Of a stretch of DNA of 64,000 bases, positions 48,921 through 61,162 are shown piece after piece. The stretch is from Cotesia glomerata (taxonomy: Eukaryota > Arthropoda > Insecta > Hymenoptera > Braconidae): the NCBI RefSeq assembly GCF_020080835.1, contig NC_058164.1:22779510-22843509 (forward strand). Direction: 5' to 3'. A program made the position numbers and the translations under genes. Each line of letters opens with the position of its first letter. Position 1 is the stretch's first letter. The notes under the pieces are model-generated. The model was not told where the DNA came from. It worked only from the letters and a program-made list of their open reading frames with translations, and did not search any database.

Positions 48921-50863
48921 ATACCAGGGGTAACGAGGATTCTAGTAAGGTAAATAAAATAGCAGGTCGACTAAAATATTTTGCTGGACAGTGGAAAAAG
49001 GTAACTGAGGATAAGTTTATTCTGAACTGCATTGAAGGCTGTAATATTTCTTTTGAGAATGTCCCTTTTCAAACTTCCGAGCCTCTGGAACCAACATGGT
49101 CTCCAGAAGAACAGGCTAGGGTTGAACTTGCAATACAAAAGTTAGTTTCAAAGCAAGCTATAGAAGCTTGCACGGAAGATGAAGGTCAATTTGTTTCAAC
49201 TTACTTTTTATTCACTAAGCCAGATGGGTCAGATAGGTTCATAATTAATCTTAAAAGACTTAATGAGTTTATTCAAACGTCACATTTTAAAATGGAGGAC
49301 CTAAGATCAGCAAGAAACTTGCTAGATAAAAATGCTTTTATGGCAAGTATTGATGTAGAAGACGCCTATCTCTTAGTACCGGTAGACAAAGCTAGTAAAA
49401 AATTTCTTAGGTTTAGATTTAAGGGCCAGCTGTACCAATTTACCTGCCTACCTTTCGGCTTATCAACTAGTCCATATATTTTTACTAAAATTATGAAGCC
49501 AGTGGTTAATAAGCTCAGATCTCGGGGGTTCATATCAGTGATTTACTTGGATGATATCTTGTGTATAAGGAATTCTTTTGAGTCATGTCAAACGAATGTA
49601 GAATACACCATCGAATTTCTAGAATCCTTAGGATTTATAATAAATTATTCTAAGAGCCAAATTACTCCTTGCAGGAGCTGTAAGTACCTTGGTTTTGTTT
49701 TAGACTCGCAAAAATATCGAGTTGAACCAACATCCAAAAAGAGATCTCAGGTAATCTCGCTCCTAAGAGACATAGAACCCCATAGAAACTATAAAATTAG
49801 GACAATTGCTCATGTAATAGGAATTTTAGTGGCTTGTTGCCCAGGAGTAGAATATGGTAAAGTATTTTGCAAAAGACTTGAGAGAGCAAAATGGTTGGCA
49901 TTGTTAGTAAATAATAATGACTTTGAGGGATCTATGAAACTAAACGAGACTGTATTCGAGGATGTACTCTGGTGGAAAAGAAATATCTCGAAAACAAGTA
50001 GTAGGATAAAAACCCAAAATTACAGCCTAGTCATCAGTTCTGATGCTTCTAGAACTGGTTGGGGTGCAGAATCACAGGGAAATGTGACACACGGTTTCTG
50101 GAGCCCGGAAGATCAAAAATTACATATTAACCATTTAGAGCTTCTAGCAGCCTTTTTTGCACTTAAATGTTTTGCCTCAGAGGCTCGCGACTGTGAAATA
50201 TTACTCCGTATTGATAATACAACGGCAATAGCGTATATTAATAAAGCGGGAGGAATTAAATACCCAGGGCTTAGCGAGCTAGCAAGGAGTATCTGGCAAT
50301 GGTGCGAGAGTAGGAATATTTGGGTGGTAGCTTCTTATATTCCGTCAAAGCTAAATGTCGAAGCTGATAGAGCTTCCAGACAAGTAAATCTGGATACTGA
50401 ATGGGAATTGTCACAAACTGCCTTTCAAAAAGTCTTAGGTTGTTATGGCCCTTTCTCAATCGATCTTTTTGGTTCTCGCGTTAACAAAAAATGCTCAAGG
50501 TTCTGTTCGCGCTATCCGGACCCGGACGCAGAGTTAGTAGATGCATTTACTTTCTCATGGAGGAGTGAAAGGTTTTATGCATTTCCACCTTTTGCCCTTA
50601 TATTACCAGCTTTAAGAAAAATAATTAATGATAAAGCTTCGGGAGTTCTAATTGTACCACATTGGCCTGCACAGCCGTGGTATCCCCTGTTTACCTCTAT
50701 CCTATGTCAGCCACCTCTAATTTTTGAACCAAAAATTAATTTATTGCAATCTCCTTTCAGGCAACAGAATCATCCACTTGCTCGCAAATTATCTCTAATG
50801 GTCGGCAAATTATCAGGCAAGCTTTCATCAGAAAAGGAATTTCAAACGAAGCAGCGGAAATAA
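48920..50863 (+). CDS. DIRS reverse transcriptase and RNase H
   Basis: The frame is open from within the gag 3' end (frame -1 relative to gag), without an early ATG; the first ATG (49292) falls inside the fingers, so expression by frameshift or overlap is likely. RT motifs: RFIINLKRLNEF, ASIDVEDAYLLVPVD, LPFGLSTSPYIFTKI and catalytic VIYLDDIL. RNase H follows with SSDASRTGWGA, HINHLELLAAF, RIDNTTAIAYINKAGG and SKLNVEADRASR. The last part (DLFGSRVNKK ... FSWRSERFYAFPPF ... VPHWPAQPWYP) is the conserved C-terminal domain of DIRS polyproteins. All key acidic residues seen. Its TAA overlaps the recombinase ATG. Confidence 0.85.
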   Translation, partial: DTRGNEDSSKVNKIAGRLKYFAGQWKKVTEDKFILNCIEGCNISFENVPFQTSEPLEPTWSPEEQARVELAIQKLVSKQAIEACTEDEGQFVSTYFLFTKPDGSDRFIINLKRLNEFIQTSHFKMEDLRSARNLLDKNAFMASIDVEDAYLLVPVDKASKKFLRFRFKGQLYQFTCLPFGLSTSPYIFTKIMKPVVNKLRSRGFISVIYLDDILCIRNSFESCQTNVEYTIEFLESLGFIINYSKSQITPCRSCKYLGFVLDSQKYRVEPTSKKRSQVISLLRDIEPHRNYKIRTIAHVIGILVACCPGVEYGKVFCKRLERAKWLALLVNNNDFEGSMKLNETVFEDVLWWKRNISKTSSRIKTQNYSLVISSDASRTGWGAESQGNVTHGFWSPEDQKLHINHLELLAAFFALKCFASEARDCEILLRIDNTTAIAYINKAGGIKYPGLSELARSIWQWCESRNIWVVASYIPSKLNVEADRASRQVNLDTEWELSQTAFQKVLGCYGPFSIDLFGSRVNKKCSRFCSRYPDPDAELVDAFTFSWRSERFYAFPPFALILPALRKIINDKASGVLIVPHWPAQPWYPLFTSILCQPPLIFEPKINLLQSPFRQQNHPLARKLSLMVGKLSGKLSSEKEFQTKQRK

Positions 50864-51774
50864 TGTTAGACTCCATAACAGAGTCTACAGTCAAGCAATA
50901 TGAAGGCTGCCTGAAAAAGTGGCTGTTTTTTGCAGACCAAGAAAGAATAGATGCCTTTAATCCTCAAAACACTGATGTCATAAAATTCTTGGCGGATAGA
51001 TTTAGTAAAGGAGCAAAATATGGGACCATAAACTCAACAAGAGCAGCGATATCTCTGATTTCACAGAACAATCTCTCAAAGGACGTTATGATTTCACGAT
51101 TCATCAGGGGTACCTTTAAAAAAAGGCCAACAAGACCAAAATATGCGGAGACTTGGAACACAGAACAGGTGCTCACATATGTTGAAACTATTGAAGATAT
51201 TAATAAGTTGCGGCTGAAAGAGTTGTCAGAAATACTAACTACTCTTCTTATACTGATTACTGCGCATAGGATGCAAACACTGGCTCTCATCAATATTAAA
51301 GATATTACAAGATCATCCACAGGTTTAAGCATTAAAATACCAGATCTTATAAAAACTTCAAGACCTGGAAAAGAGCAACCAATCTTGACGGTACCTTTCT
51401 TTAAAGAAAGAGAAAAACTCTGTGTAGCATCAATCATGCTAAAATACCTGGAGAGAACTGAAAACCTGAGGTCTAACTCAGATAAACTTTTTATCTCAAC
51501 AATAAAACCCCATAAACCGGCAAGTGCACAAACTATCAGTCATTGGATCAAGTCGCTACTTGAGAAAGCAGGAATAGATATTAGCACCTTCACAGCTTAT
51601 AGTATAAAGCACGCGGCAGTTTCTAAAGCTTGTAAACAAGGTTTGGATGTGGACACGATCAGAAGAACCGCCGGTTGGTCTGCTGGATCAACGGTCTTCG
51701 CCCGTTTTTATAATCGTCCAATACAGCCTGCAAGTGATTCTTTTGCTAATACAATCATAAATAAAAATACGTAA
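50863..51774 (+). CDS. DIRS tyrosine recombinase
   Basis: 303 codons from an ATG that overlaps the stop of the upstream frame (TAATG). The frame is open further upstream and reads RKGISNEAAEI just before this ATG, which looks like real N-terminal domain, so the true protein may begin earlier and overlap the RT frame. Core-binding domain: STVKQYEGCLKKWLFFADQ. Catalytic domain: arginine in LITAHRMQTLALI, TAYSIKHAAVSKA (second box), GWSAGSTVFARFYNRP with W/H-site and the tyrosine. It inserts the circular DNA copy. Intact. Confidence 0.85.
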   Translation: MLDSITESTVKQYEGCLKKWLFFADQERIDAFNPQNTDVIKFLADRFSKGAKYGTINSTRAAISLISQNNLSKDVMISRFIRGTFKKRPTRPKYAETWNTEQVLTYVETIEDINKLRLKELSEILTTLLILITAHRMQTLALINIKDITRSSTGLSIKIPDLIKTSRPGKEQPILTVPFFKEREKLCVASIMLKYLERTENLRSNSDKLFISTIKPHKPASAQTISHWIKSLLEKAGIDISTFTAYSIKHAAVSKACKQGLDVDTIRRTAGWSAGSTVFARFYNRPIQPASDSFANTIINKNT

Positions 51775-51847
51775 ATTTTTCTGTATTAAAAAAAAAAAAA
51801 AAAAGAAAATAATAATAATAAAATGTTATCTGATTCTCTAAACATCT

Positions 51848-51973
51848 ACAAGTAATCAATTATATAATCATCGAGAACGAGACGCAAGTATAATTGATCG
51901 ATCAAGCGAGCCCGCCGAAGGCGGGCGAAGCTCGATCGTAATTATACGTCGCGTCTCGTTCGAAGATGATTAC
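51848..51973. repeat. DIRS internal complementary region
   Basis: The first half (ACAAGTAATCAATTATATAA ... GACGCAAGTATAATT) is the complement of the left end of the element; the second half (GATCGATCAAGCGAGCCCGC ... AAGATGATTAC) is the complement of the right end. The two halves pair with each other too, around CCGCCGAAGGCGG. Confidence 0.85.
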
Positions 51974-52075
51974 CTCCCACCCATTGTTATTCTAAAACCC
52001 ATTCTTTACTAAGCCCGGTAATCATCAAACCAGGATAACATTCTTATTAATAAACAAAGATTAACACTCTGAAAT

Positions 52076-52280
52076 TATGACGCCATGATGGTTGAGCGCC
52101 GCGTAGCGGAGTTAGCGGGCGGGAAAAGTTTTTGAATTTAAACGCTAAAAGTTGTGTAGTTGACTCGTACTTGACAGTACTACAAGTAATCAATTATATA
52201 ATCATCTTCGAACGAGACGCGACGTATAATTACGATCGAGCTTCGCCCGCCTTCGGCGGGCTCGCTTGATAGATCAATTA
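52076..52280 (-). repeat. DIRS right inverted terminal repeat
   Basis: Inverse of the left repeat, with about 50 extra outer bases (TACGATCGAGCTTCGCCCGC ... TTGATAGATC) that the left end lacks and the internal region matches. Confidence 0.8.
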
Positions 52281-53713
52281 TTTGTCTTGATTAAGTAGAA
52301 AAATTATCAAACTTACAAATTTCATTTTGTTTAAGTTAATTTTATTCAAATAAAAAATTTTTTGTCTTAATTCAAGACAATGAAACGCTTCTAAATTGTT
52401 TTTTTGGTTTAAGAATTTTTCTTTTAATTCAAGTTAATTTCTGTTGCTACTTGAGTCATTGGGACGTTTTCTATTTTTTCTATGGTATTTGAATAAGAAT
52501 AATGAACAAATCACTATCGAAAATGTATCAACAGGTTATCTAATCATCTGCTTATGGTACAATCAAATAGCTTCTNNNNNNNNNNNNNNNNNNNNNNNNN
52601 NNNNNNNNNNNNNNNNNNNNNNNNNNNNNNNNNNNNNNNNNNNNNNNNNNNNNNNNNNNNNNNNNNNNNNNNNNNAGAAATAAATTTAAATCTTTCAGTG
52701 TGTAAAAATTAATGAAAGATAAGAAATTATAATTAATCAGATATCAAAGGACATTTAGCCAAATGATTCGAGATTTTCATATTACAAAGGAGTGCAAAAT
52801 ATATAATAGCGGTCAATCATATCACTAGATGCGTGACATTAACCAACTGATAAAGTAAAAATTTGTCTCTATGATAAGTGTATATCTTATTTTAATAACA
52901 ATCTTTTAAACTAAAACGATATTTGTAGTCTTAGATGCAAGGTAGCGGGTCATTTAAATTTGTTCTTATTGCAATCAAAGACTGTTATCAGTCAGGGTGA
53001 TCAAATATTTGAGACTTATTAATGAAGACTCGTAATCGATAATGTTGATTATGAAATGCTCAGTCAAAATTGACTTAACTGTACTGTTGAGATTCAATCC
53101 GATGATGTAGGTGATGCATCATTCATTTCGATTTCTAACGATTGAAAATCATCGAATTTGATTTAGAAAATCTACAGTAAGCAGGACTAGCAAGTATCGA
53201 AATTATTACAACATATAATTTCACTAGAAAATTTGTTTCAACAATAATAAGTTTTTGTGAAATACTTTTAAATGATATTTGATTATTATTCAGTGAACAG
53301 AAAACTGAAATCGATGAATATATTTCATGATTTATTTATTATATAACTGAAAACAACCTGGTGAGTTTTTTTATCTTATATATTATTGATATTGTATTTG
53401 AAAGTGTAGAACAATTTTGTATGTTAATGTACATTTTTATTGATGAAAAATGCTTTTGAAAAAATCTTTAGGATCTGAATTATTGAGAAAAGATTTATTC
53501 AAAACTTATTAAAAAATTTTTACGGTCAAAGCCATGTGCTCTAGAAATTTTCTGTTGAAATTTGACTAATTGTAATTTAACTAAATATTAATTATTATTA
53601 ATAATTATTATAATTAAATTGTTTCTTTGAAATGACCCCTAAGTTTTTAAGTAATTTGAACTAAAAGCATTTTTGTTTGAAAGGCTATGTTTTATTAAAT
53701 TTGATTTATTTTT
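52281..53713. other. No gene seen; 100-N gap at 52576-52675
   Basis: The first 160 bases are TTCAAG/CTTGAA-rich MITE-like sequence; the rest is AT-rich without coding. Confidence 0.5.
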
Positions 53714-53902
53714 AACTTCCCGCTAAGAAAATTGAAAATTTTTAACTTCCCGCTAAAAATCTCAGATTTTCAAAAATCGGGAAGTTATTGTTTTCACACC
53801 GTTTTGCAAAAATCGAGTTTTCATCAGATCTCGACGTTTGAAGGTCACAGGAAGCTTCCCTGACTATCCCCGCGAGGTTGTCACTATGTCTGTATGTATG
53901 TG

Positions 53903-53985
<83 letters not shown>

Positions 53986-55010
53986 GTATGTGAATCACTT
54001 ATAACTTTTGAACGGTTGAACCGATTTCATCGCGGTTGGTGCCATTCGAAAGGGCTTAGCCAAACTTAGATTTCCTGAGAATTTGAACCGATTCGGACCG
54101 ATAGATTTTGAGAAATTTTGAAAAATCTCAAAAAAAATTAGAAAAAAATCATTTTTGAAAGTGGTTTTTTTGGAATATCTTTTAAACGGCTGGATCGATC
54201 AATTTCAAAAACTAATCAGCTCTTAACGTCAAAAAACCACGCCGATCGGCACTAATCCGGTCAAAATCGGTTGATTCGTTCGAGAGATAGCGTGAACGAA
54301 ATAAAATCGAAAAAAACCGAAAAAACTGTTTTTTTCACATAATTTCGTCATTTCTTCTCGGATCGTTTTTGATGATATAAAATAATTTCAGAGGTTAAAA
54401 AACCGCGTCGATTGCTGCCAAAAACGTGGAAATCGGTTGATTAGTTCGAGAGATATCCTCGACGAAATATTTGGAAATAAGGATTTTTTCAACATAACTT
54501 CGACATTTTTTGGAATAACTTTCAAACAGCTCTACCGATCGATTCCAAAAACTAATCAGCTCTTAACATCATAAAACCACGTCGATTGCCACCAAGCTGG
54601 TCAAAATCGGTTGATTCGTTCGAGAGATATCGTGAACGAAAGAAAACCGAAAAAAGTGTTTTTTCAGAGTTACTCCGAAATTTCTAGTTTGACCAATTGA
54701 AACTTAGAAATTATTTATAAGGCTTAAAAAACTACGTAGAATGCCGCCAACCGCGTAAAAATCGGTTCATTCATTCAAAAGTTATTGCAGTATGAACATT
54801 CAAAAAATAGTGTTCCATGAAACTTCTATCAGACTTTTGAGCTCAAAAGCATAGAAAAGGTATCTTTTTGAGCTCGGAGAGCTTAAAACAACACACAGAT
54901 TGTACTTTTGAGCTCGAAGAGCTCAAAAAAGCGGCCAGGTATTAACGGAATTAGCGGGAAGTTGCAGGGATGGCCTTTAGGGTCAACCGTTTTCCTAATT
55001 TTTTTTTTAG
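53714..55010 (+). mobile_element. Repeat Z, copy 3 (most complete)
   Basis: Starts TAACTTCCCGCTAAGAAAAT and ends AGCGGGAAGTTGCAGGGATG ... TTCCTAATTTTTTT. Holds a TG tract at 53894-53983, three diverged copies of CGGTCAAAATCGGTTGATTCG and several GAGCTCGAAGAGCTC words. About 1.3 kb, no coding frame. Confidence 0.7.
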
Positions 55011-55045
55011 TTATTAATTATTCATTAGATGACTCACAAGGGGGA

Positions 55046-55095
<50 letters not shown>
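55046..55095. repeat. (TA)n microsatellite
   Basis: About 24 TA units; lies at the 3' side of the neighbouring SINE-like element. Confidence 0.9.
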
Positions 55096-55098
<3 letters not shown>

Positions 55099-55425
55099 TT
55101 TTACCCCGCTTTTCAGACTTCTGTCTCGATGGGGGTCCGGCCGAGGCCGGAGGGGACTCCAGGCTGATCGGTACATTAAGTCTGGCAGAATAAATTTGGC
55201 GGTATTATATACTTTTTCAGCCTGGATAGTAATGCGGCGATGGGCCGACTTTGGGGAAACTGCACGCATTTGTACACAAACCTGTACAGCTTGGCGTGAG
55301 TTACGAGCACCGATGTTTACTGAAAATTAAATTTCAGCTCACACCGGGATTCGAACCCACGCCTCACCAGTCCCAAGCAAGCATGACAAGCGTTGTACCG
55401 CTTAGCCATGGGACTGGCTTTATAT
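55096..55425 (-). mobile_element. tRNA-derived SINE
   Basis: The minus strand starts with a tRNA-like head: ATGGCTAAGCGGTACAACG (A box) and GTGGGTTCGAATCCCGG (B box) at 55340-55412. A GC-rich body without coding follows, ending at the T run and TA tract near 55095. Length about 330 bases, normal for a SINE. Confidence 0.65.
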
Positions 55426-55455
55426 ATACATATATATATATAGATAAATTCTAAT

Positions 55456-56194
55456 ATAATTTATCCCGTTTGGAAAAAAAATATTGTAAGTGTTTCAAGC
55501 ATCGAATTTCGTTATAAAATTGAAATCATTTCTCTTGTACGGTAAAAAAAAAAAAGTCTTTTGTCATTGATTACTTAAAAGCTATTTTTTTATGAGAAAA
55601 AATTATAAACGAATTTTTAGATTGTCGAAATACATCAGAAAGAATCATTTATAGGTTCCCACTGAAATGTAAATGTAATTCTTACGAGCAAAAATTAATA
55701 GACTCAAAAATTTTTGAATTTTCTATAATAAAATATAGTCATTAAATAAATTAATTGAGCCTGATCGTTTAATCCATAATTTATCATCAACTATTATAAT
55801 TATTATGTTTATCATTTCTAGAAATTTGATTGTTAATTGTAATGCCGTATTAAACAATTAAACAAAAATTGGTTTAGTTGATTAAACTTGCATCAGAAAT
55901 TTCCCCATATTAGAATAAATTTCATTCTAGGCTATTGAAAAAAAAATGTTTCGACCTCAAATCTCATAGAGCATTAGAAAATAACTGATTTGAATAATTT
56001 TTAGTTCGATTCTTGTTCCTGAACATTATAATTAGATTTTATTTGAAAAATATGAATTGTTTTTTATGGTGGATTTCAATATTCCCGAAATTCGGTAATA
56101 ATATCATTTTCTAAAAAGTTGATTGCGGATGTATAGTCGTTTTACGTCACTTCTGTAACCTTTTTATTCGGTTGTTAGCGGGTCGACTGAGGTA
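55456..56194. other. No gene seen
   Basis: AT-rich. Confidence 0.5.
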
Positions 56195-56390
56195 ATGGCT
56201 GCACACAAAAAATAAATTTCTTGCGCCAAGAAAATTTTAAGGAAAACGAAAGTTATTTTGGAGCAAGAAAAAATTTTCTTGGCTAAGAAACTTTGACTTC
56301 ATTCAAGAAATTTTCAACCTTCCTTAATATTTTCTTGAGCCAAGAAAATTTACACTCCAGACAAGAATTTTTTTTTCAGTATGGATTTTT
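56195..56390. repeat. TTCTTG-rich hairpin repeat
   Basis: TTTCTTGCGCCAAGAAAATTTT and CTTGAGCCAAGAAAATTT face inner CAAGAAA words. Same style as the arms of the MITE at 46101-46787. Confidence 0.45.
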
Positions 56391-58309
56391 AAAAGAATGA
56401 AGGTGAGCGAAGCAAGCATGTTATGTCTAGTCATATAAAAAACTATCGTTGATTTAATGTAACTCAAATTTGCTCGGGAGGTGAATTTTTTATCTCTGTT
56501 ATTGAATATGAATAAAAATAGTTGTTATCAGTTTAATTATTACAAAATTCTTATGAAGAAATTTTATTAATTAGTATAACCTTTTTCCTTAGTTTTATGT
56601 AACAAATAAATTTTAGTATTTAATTTTTTTTTAACTCCTACACCGAGAAAAAAATGTTTTTTTGAAAAGAATGAGCAATGTTGTGATAACAAATTAATTT
56701 GTTGTAAATTCTAAATAATTTCATTTCTTAGCTTAAGAAATAAAAATTTCTTCTACTGTAACTTTCAGTTTGAAAAAAAGTTTTGAATTAATTTATAAAA
56801 AATTATAATATTATAACCATATTTTTGTTGAGTTTAAACAATTCATATTAAAACAAATTGAGTTTGTAATGGTTTATTAATATAAATTCATTTCTATCGT
56901 TCATTTGAACAATAAATGGCCATAAACGGTACAGTGGCCACAAACGGTACTTCTACTCTACAGCCTTTTGGTTTTTTTTTATTTTATTAATTGTAAATAA
57001 ACTAAGAGTTATCTAGCCATTAGCATTCGGTGACCTACAATTCTTTAAAAAATTAAAAAAAAAATTAATTTAACTTAATCGATGGATTTTTTTCGCAAGT
57101 TTCAGTGTTTTTAGGGTTTCAAACATGACGGACAGGAAAATTTTTTAAACAGTTTCGATGTTTTTTTCTCTTTCTGTTGTACGTAATAAATTTTTAAAAA
57201 GTATAGAATTAATTTCTATTAAATTATCTTGACAATAGTATTCAAAATATTTTGATTTCGTGAACTAACAAGGCTATAATAATAAAAATAGTTGCCGAAA
57301 TGAGGCAAAAAAAATTTTTCGATCGTAAATCACTCTCTGATCCTTCGCATCATGAGTCGTGCAATTCTTTCACGGGTTTTTAGTTGAAATTGAACTCTCC
57401 CATATCGACCTTTTGATTAGCAAATTGTCTACTTCCATTTGAAAAGTCTTTTATTTAACCGTAAGAAAGTAAATAAACAAATTTTTTCATATCTAATAAT
57501 CATAATTATTGTTATTGCGCTAATCATGAAAACAGTTTTTGAAACAATGCTGACCAACGAGATAAACAATGAACAAAACTGATCAAGAAATTGATATTTG
57601 TGGATTTACCTAAAAAAGTCTTGTGTATTTTTGTAAAAGTGATGTCATTGCGAGAGTCAAAGTTATAAAAATTTACCTTAATGTGAATTAATCACGTGCT
57701 AGTTGATTGAAAACAGTAGCTACGCTTCAATTTCAATTATAGAACTTTGATTTGTCCGCATGGATGATATCAAATTGAAGACTTTGAAAAACTAGTCGAG
57801 GCTAGTTTTAATTTAAGTATTTATAACAAGTCAATGTTTATGAAATACTTTTTGAGTATTGAATGATTTTTAGTTCCACTTCCTTCATGACAGCATTATC
57901 TAAATGTTATTACATAGCTTATATATGGTGACAATATAGTCATCTATCGTTATTTATCAGTCATATACATATTTATATATTTATATATACCTCCTCTGTT
58001 GTAACTAATATAAGGAATAAATATTTTTTAAAATAAAATATGAGTAGATGTGAATAAATAGTTTTAATTTTGAATGAAGTTATCGATTATGACTCAAATT
58101 ACAATATCTTACTAGGGTTACCAATCATCCCAAAATATTGATAACCTCCCTATAAAATTATAAAGCAGCCTCCACGTGTCCAAAAACTCGAGTTTCACTT
58201 TGTAAAATTTCATCCGATCAATTTACTTCAAAATATGTTGAGATATTAATTTGATGGTCAAAAAAAAGAATCAACCAATTTTTTATAAATCTTATGATGA
58301 ATATTGTAT
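56391..58309. other. No gene seen
   Basis: AT-rich with a possible MITE end at 56641 (ACACCGAGAAAAAAATG). No supported frame. Confidence 0.45.
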
Positions 58310-58530
58310 ATTACACCCCTGGGGAAGTAAAGTAAGAAATGTCTCAGATCACATGTAATTGTTGGCCGAGGCGAAGCCGAGATCAACAAACATGTGGTCT
58401 GAGGCTTTCTTATTTACTTCCCGAGGAGTGTATACTATTTTTTTCCCCGACGAAGGCGGAAAGTGGCAACTTCGTTTAGCGCAGCGGGGCTAAAGATGAC
58501 GCTTTACGCCCGGAGGGGAAAAAAAATTTT
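58310..58530. mobile_element. Foldback element FB3
   Basis: Reverse-orientation relative of FB2 (37715-37940): hairpin first, with GGGGAAGTAAAGTAAGAAA pairing with TTTCTTATTTACTTCCC around ACATGTAATTGTTGGCCGAG, then the GTGGCAACTTCGTTTAGCGC module. Ends TATACTATTTTT between the two. The outer arm sequence differs from FB2 but the two arms still match each other. Confidence 0.8.
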
Positions 58531-58588
58531 TATGACAATATAGTATATTGTATGAAAAAATAAAATTATTGATCGTCGTATCCTAAAA

Positions 58589-60838
58589 TTATTTATAATT
58601 AGTCATGTAAGCGATGATAATTAATAAACTAACAATAAGTCTGTAATTATATAAGCTCGAAGAACTGCGGTTAGGTTCATTGACAAAAAACATTATTTTG
58701 TTATTTATCATTGGATAAACTGGACTTTTGGTAACTAAATAATTAGCTATGATTTGGTCCATCGTTGCCCCTAGAAAAAAAATATTTATTGTCATTATAA
58801 ATATACGTAATTAAAATAGCGAAATTTTTTAGAGCGTAAAAACTGGCTATTGCATATGGATACGACCCGCCTTTTAGAGAGTTACCACAGCAACGGCGAC
58901 TGTTGCTATTAATACACTCCGCCTACAACTTAGTAACAACGTAATAGGTGTGATTTTACCTGTATTTATCCAGGTTAAATTCTTCAGCATCTTATAACCA
59001 TCACCTCCGTTCTGTAAATAATCTGTCGTAAGTATAGTGTATATTTTATTGCTTTCTACCACTTCATAAGTAGGAATGCGACAATTTGAACAAAGCACAA
59101 ATACTGAATCAAGCACAACTCTGCTGCCTCGTGGCTGGGATATGTTGTATATTACCTGAAAATTTACAAATTATTAACTAACAAAATGATGATGATGATG
59201 ATGATGATAATGATGATGAATTAATTCACAGAAATTGAAAGTAATCATACATACAGTGAGACCTGAAAACTGCAGAAATCGGCCGGTCATGGGACAAACT
59301 TTCGTGCAAACTAATCCGTCTACACTGTGCTCAAGCATTTCTAATATGTCACTACCCGTCAGTTGTACTTTTACCATCGAGTGGTAAAACGGAAGGACAT
59401 CTAATACATCCTTCATTGTGACCTTAAACAATTAAAATACTTGATTGATAATACAGAATTCAAAAAGTTGAGAATACAAGCATAGAGGCACTTACTGGAG
59501 TATCCAGAGCTTTGTTGATCGAGTTTCTGATAACCCCACTATTGATAACGGCAATGGAAGCGTCGGTCCAACCAAACGTCCCGAAATACTGCTTCGTATT
59601 CTGTAAGAAATTAATAATTAGTTTTACTTTATAACTGATGAAAATTGAATCGATAATTGAATTCAATGAATATATTACATAGTCAACCATAGCCTCGGTA
59701 ATCAGATTGCCAAGGTTGCATTCGCGACTGCGACACCGTTTCTTGTCACCGTCAAGGTAGACTTTGGTTAAGCCCAAAGATATATTGGATAGCATGTTGG
59801 AAGTCGGCTGCCAAGCTTCTAGTTCTTGAAGAATATCAGACGCTTGTTCGATGTCGTTTGTCACCAGAATAGGGTTACCGATAATGTTAGTAACTTCACC
59901 ATCGGCGTCGAAAGTAACTGATAGATTTCCGAGATACTTTGTGTAGGCATATGCTTGGACGACGTAGACCTTGCGTCCATTTTTCTGAATAACCTCCGTA
60001 GGGTAAAGTCCCTCTGGTGCCTCCAAGTCAGGCTTTTTTCCGGTGTAGAGGAAAGTGTTAGTATGGCCGCCGATTACCAAGTCGACGCCGTCAACTTCAG
60101 TGGCTATTTTTTTGTCTATATCGAAGCCTGAGTGGCCAAGCGCTATTATTACTGTGACGTTGTTGGCTCTCAGTTTGTCAACTTCTCGCCTGATGGACTG
60201 GACCTCATCAAGGAAGACGACCTTACCTGGTGAGGAGATTACCTTCGTCTCGGGTGTGAGGTACCCTATAATACCAACCCTTTTGCCATCAACCTCAAGC
60301 ACAGTGCTGTTAATCAGGTTCGTCGCAGCTGCCAGTTCCGGTTCTCCAGTGAAATCGATGTTACTCGTAACAATTGGGAACTCTGCTGCATTTACAAACG
60401 GCACCAGGCCCTCGGGCCCGTCGTCAAACTCATGGTTCCCCAGCGACTGAAAACAATATCACCGTTACTATCCTCTCGCATTCCGCAGTTGTTTACTCAT
60501 AAAAACAGCCGCACAAACAACCCACATTTATTTACATCCACTCATATCAGATTCACTCGTCCGGTAAATCCACTCGAACATGCTGTCAATAATATTCACT
60601 CAACTACTCACGATTGCGTCTGGCATCAACAGGTTCAGAAACTTGGCGACGATCTTCCACTTGTGAACCGTGTAGTACACCGAGCCCTGGTAGGTATCTC
60701 CGGCGTTCAGAAACAGCGTCGGCGTGCTGGATTTCTTCGCTTTACGCACTAGTGTCGCTAGCCGCGCGAACCCTCCGTAACATTTACCTGGGATAGCACT
60801 TTCAAATGGAAAACACTTGGATGACGTCGCCTTTACCT
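58589..60838 (-). CDS. 5'-nucleotidase/apyrase-type ectoenzyme, 5' end missing
   Basis: Six exons in order: 60838..60612, 60446..59679, 59600..59496, 59422..59255, 59155..58960, 58770..58589; all junctions are GT-AG and in frame, giving 547 residues. The metallophosphatase half shows CYGGFARLATLVRKAKKSST, LFLNAGDTYQG (metal site), LGNHEFD, ALGHSGFDIDKKIA and GGHTNTFLYTGKKP. The nucleotide-binding C-terminal half shows ECNLGNLITEAMVDY, FGWTDASIAVINSG, YHSMVKVQLTGSDILEML and GGDGYKML. The last residues are hydrophobic (YRLIVSLLIIIAYM), as in a GPI-anchor signal. It removes phosphate from extracellular nucleotides. The signal peptide and first metal motif (D-x-H) must lie upstream and were not found up to 64000. 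Confidence 0.9.
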
Positions 60839-61159
60839 CTGCAAATCTAAACGAACATCAGTACTCATTAGAACAAAATAGGACAATTTTTACGATAGTT
60901 TTTGATATGTTAAATAAGACAATTTCAAAGAAAAAAAGTAAGATTATGTCTGAAACATGAACTGTAACTATTTTTAAGACAGTAAATAAGACGATTTTCA
61001 AGATAAAAAGCGAGACAATATAATTTTTGTAACAAAAAAAAAATTTTTCTATCAAAGTAAGAAAATTTTTAAAACAAAACGTTTGTTGAAAAACAAAATA
61101 TTTTTCAAAATGAAAAGTAAGAAAATTTTGAAGTCAAAAAATGATGCAATTTCTGAGAG
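60839..61159. other. Intron or 5' flank of the nucleotidase; no gene seen
   Basis: AT-rich with repeated AAGACAATTTT-like words. Confidence 0.5.
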
Positions 61160-61162
61160 AAA

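Larger units (their letters stand above)
47333..52280 (+). mobile_element. DIRS-type retrotransposon, nearly complete
   Basis: It has every DIRS hallmark: inverted terminal repeats, an internal complementary region just after the last gene, and the order gag, reverse transcriptase/RNase H, tyrosine recombinase. DIRS elements reverse-transcribe their RNA, use the internal region to circularise, and insert by a tyrosine recombinase instead of an integrase, so no target duplication is expected. All three frames are open. It sits in AT-rich DNA that resembles the TTCAAGAAA-type MITE arms. Confidence 0.85.

Noticed and set aside
51848..51973. Independent foldback element
   Set aside because: Fully explained as the DIRS internal complementary region.
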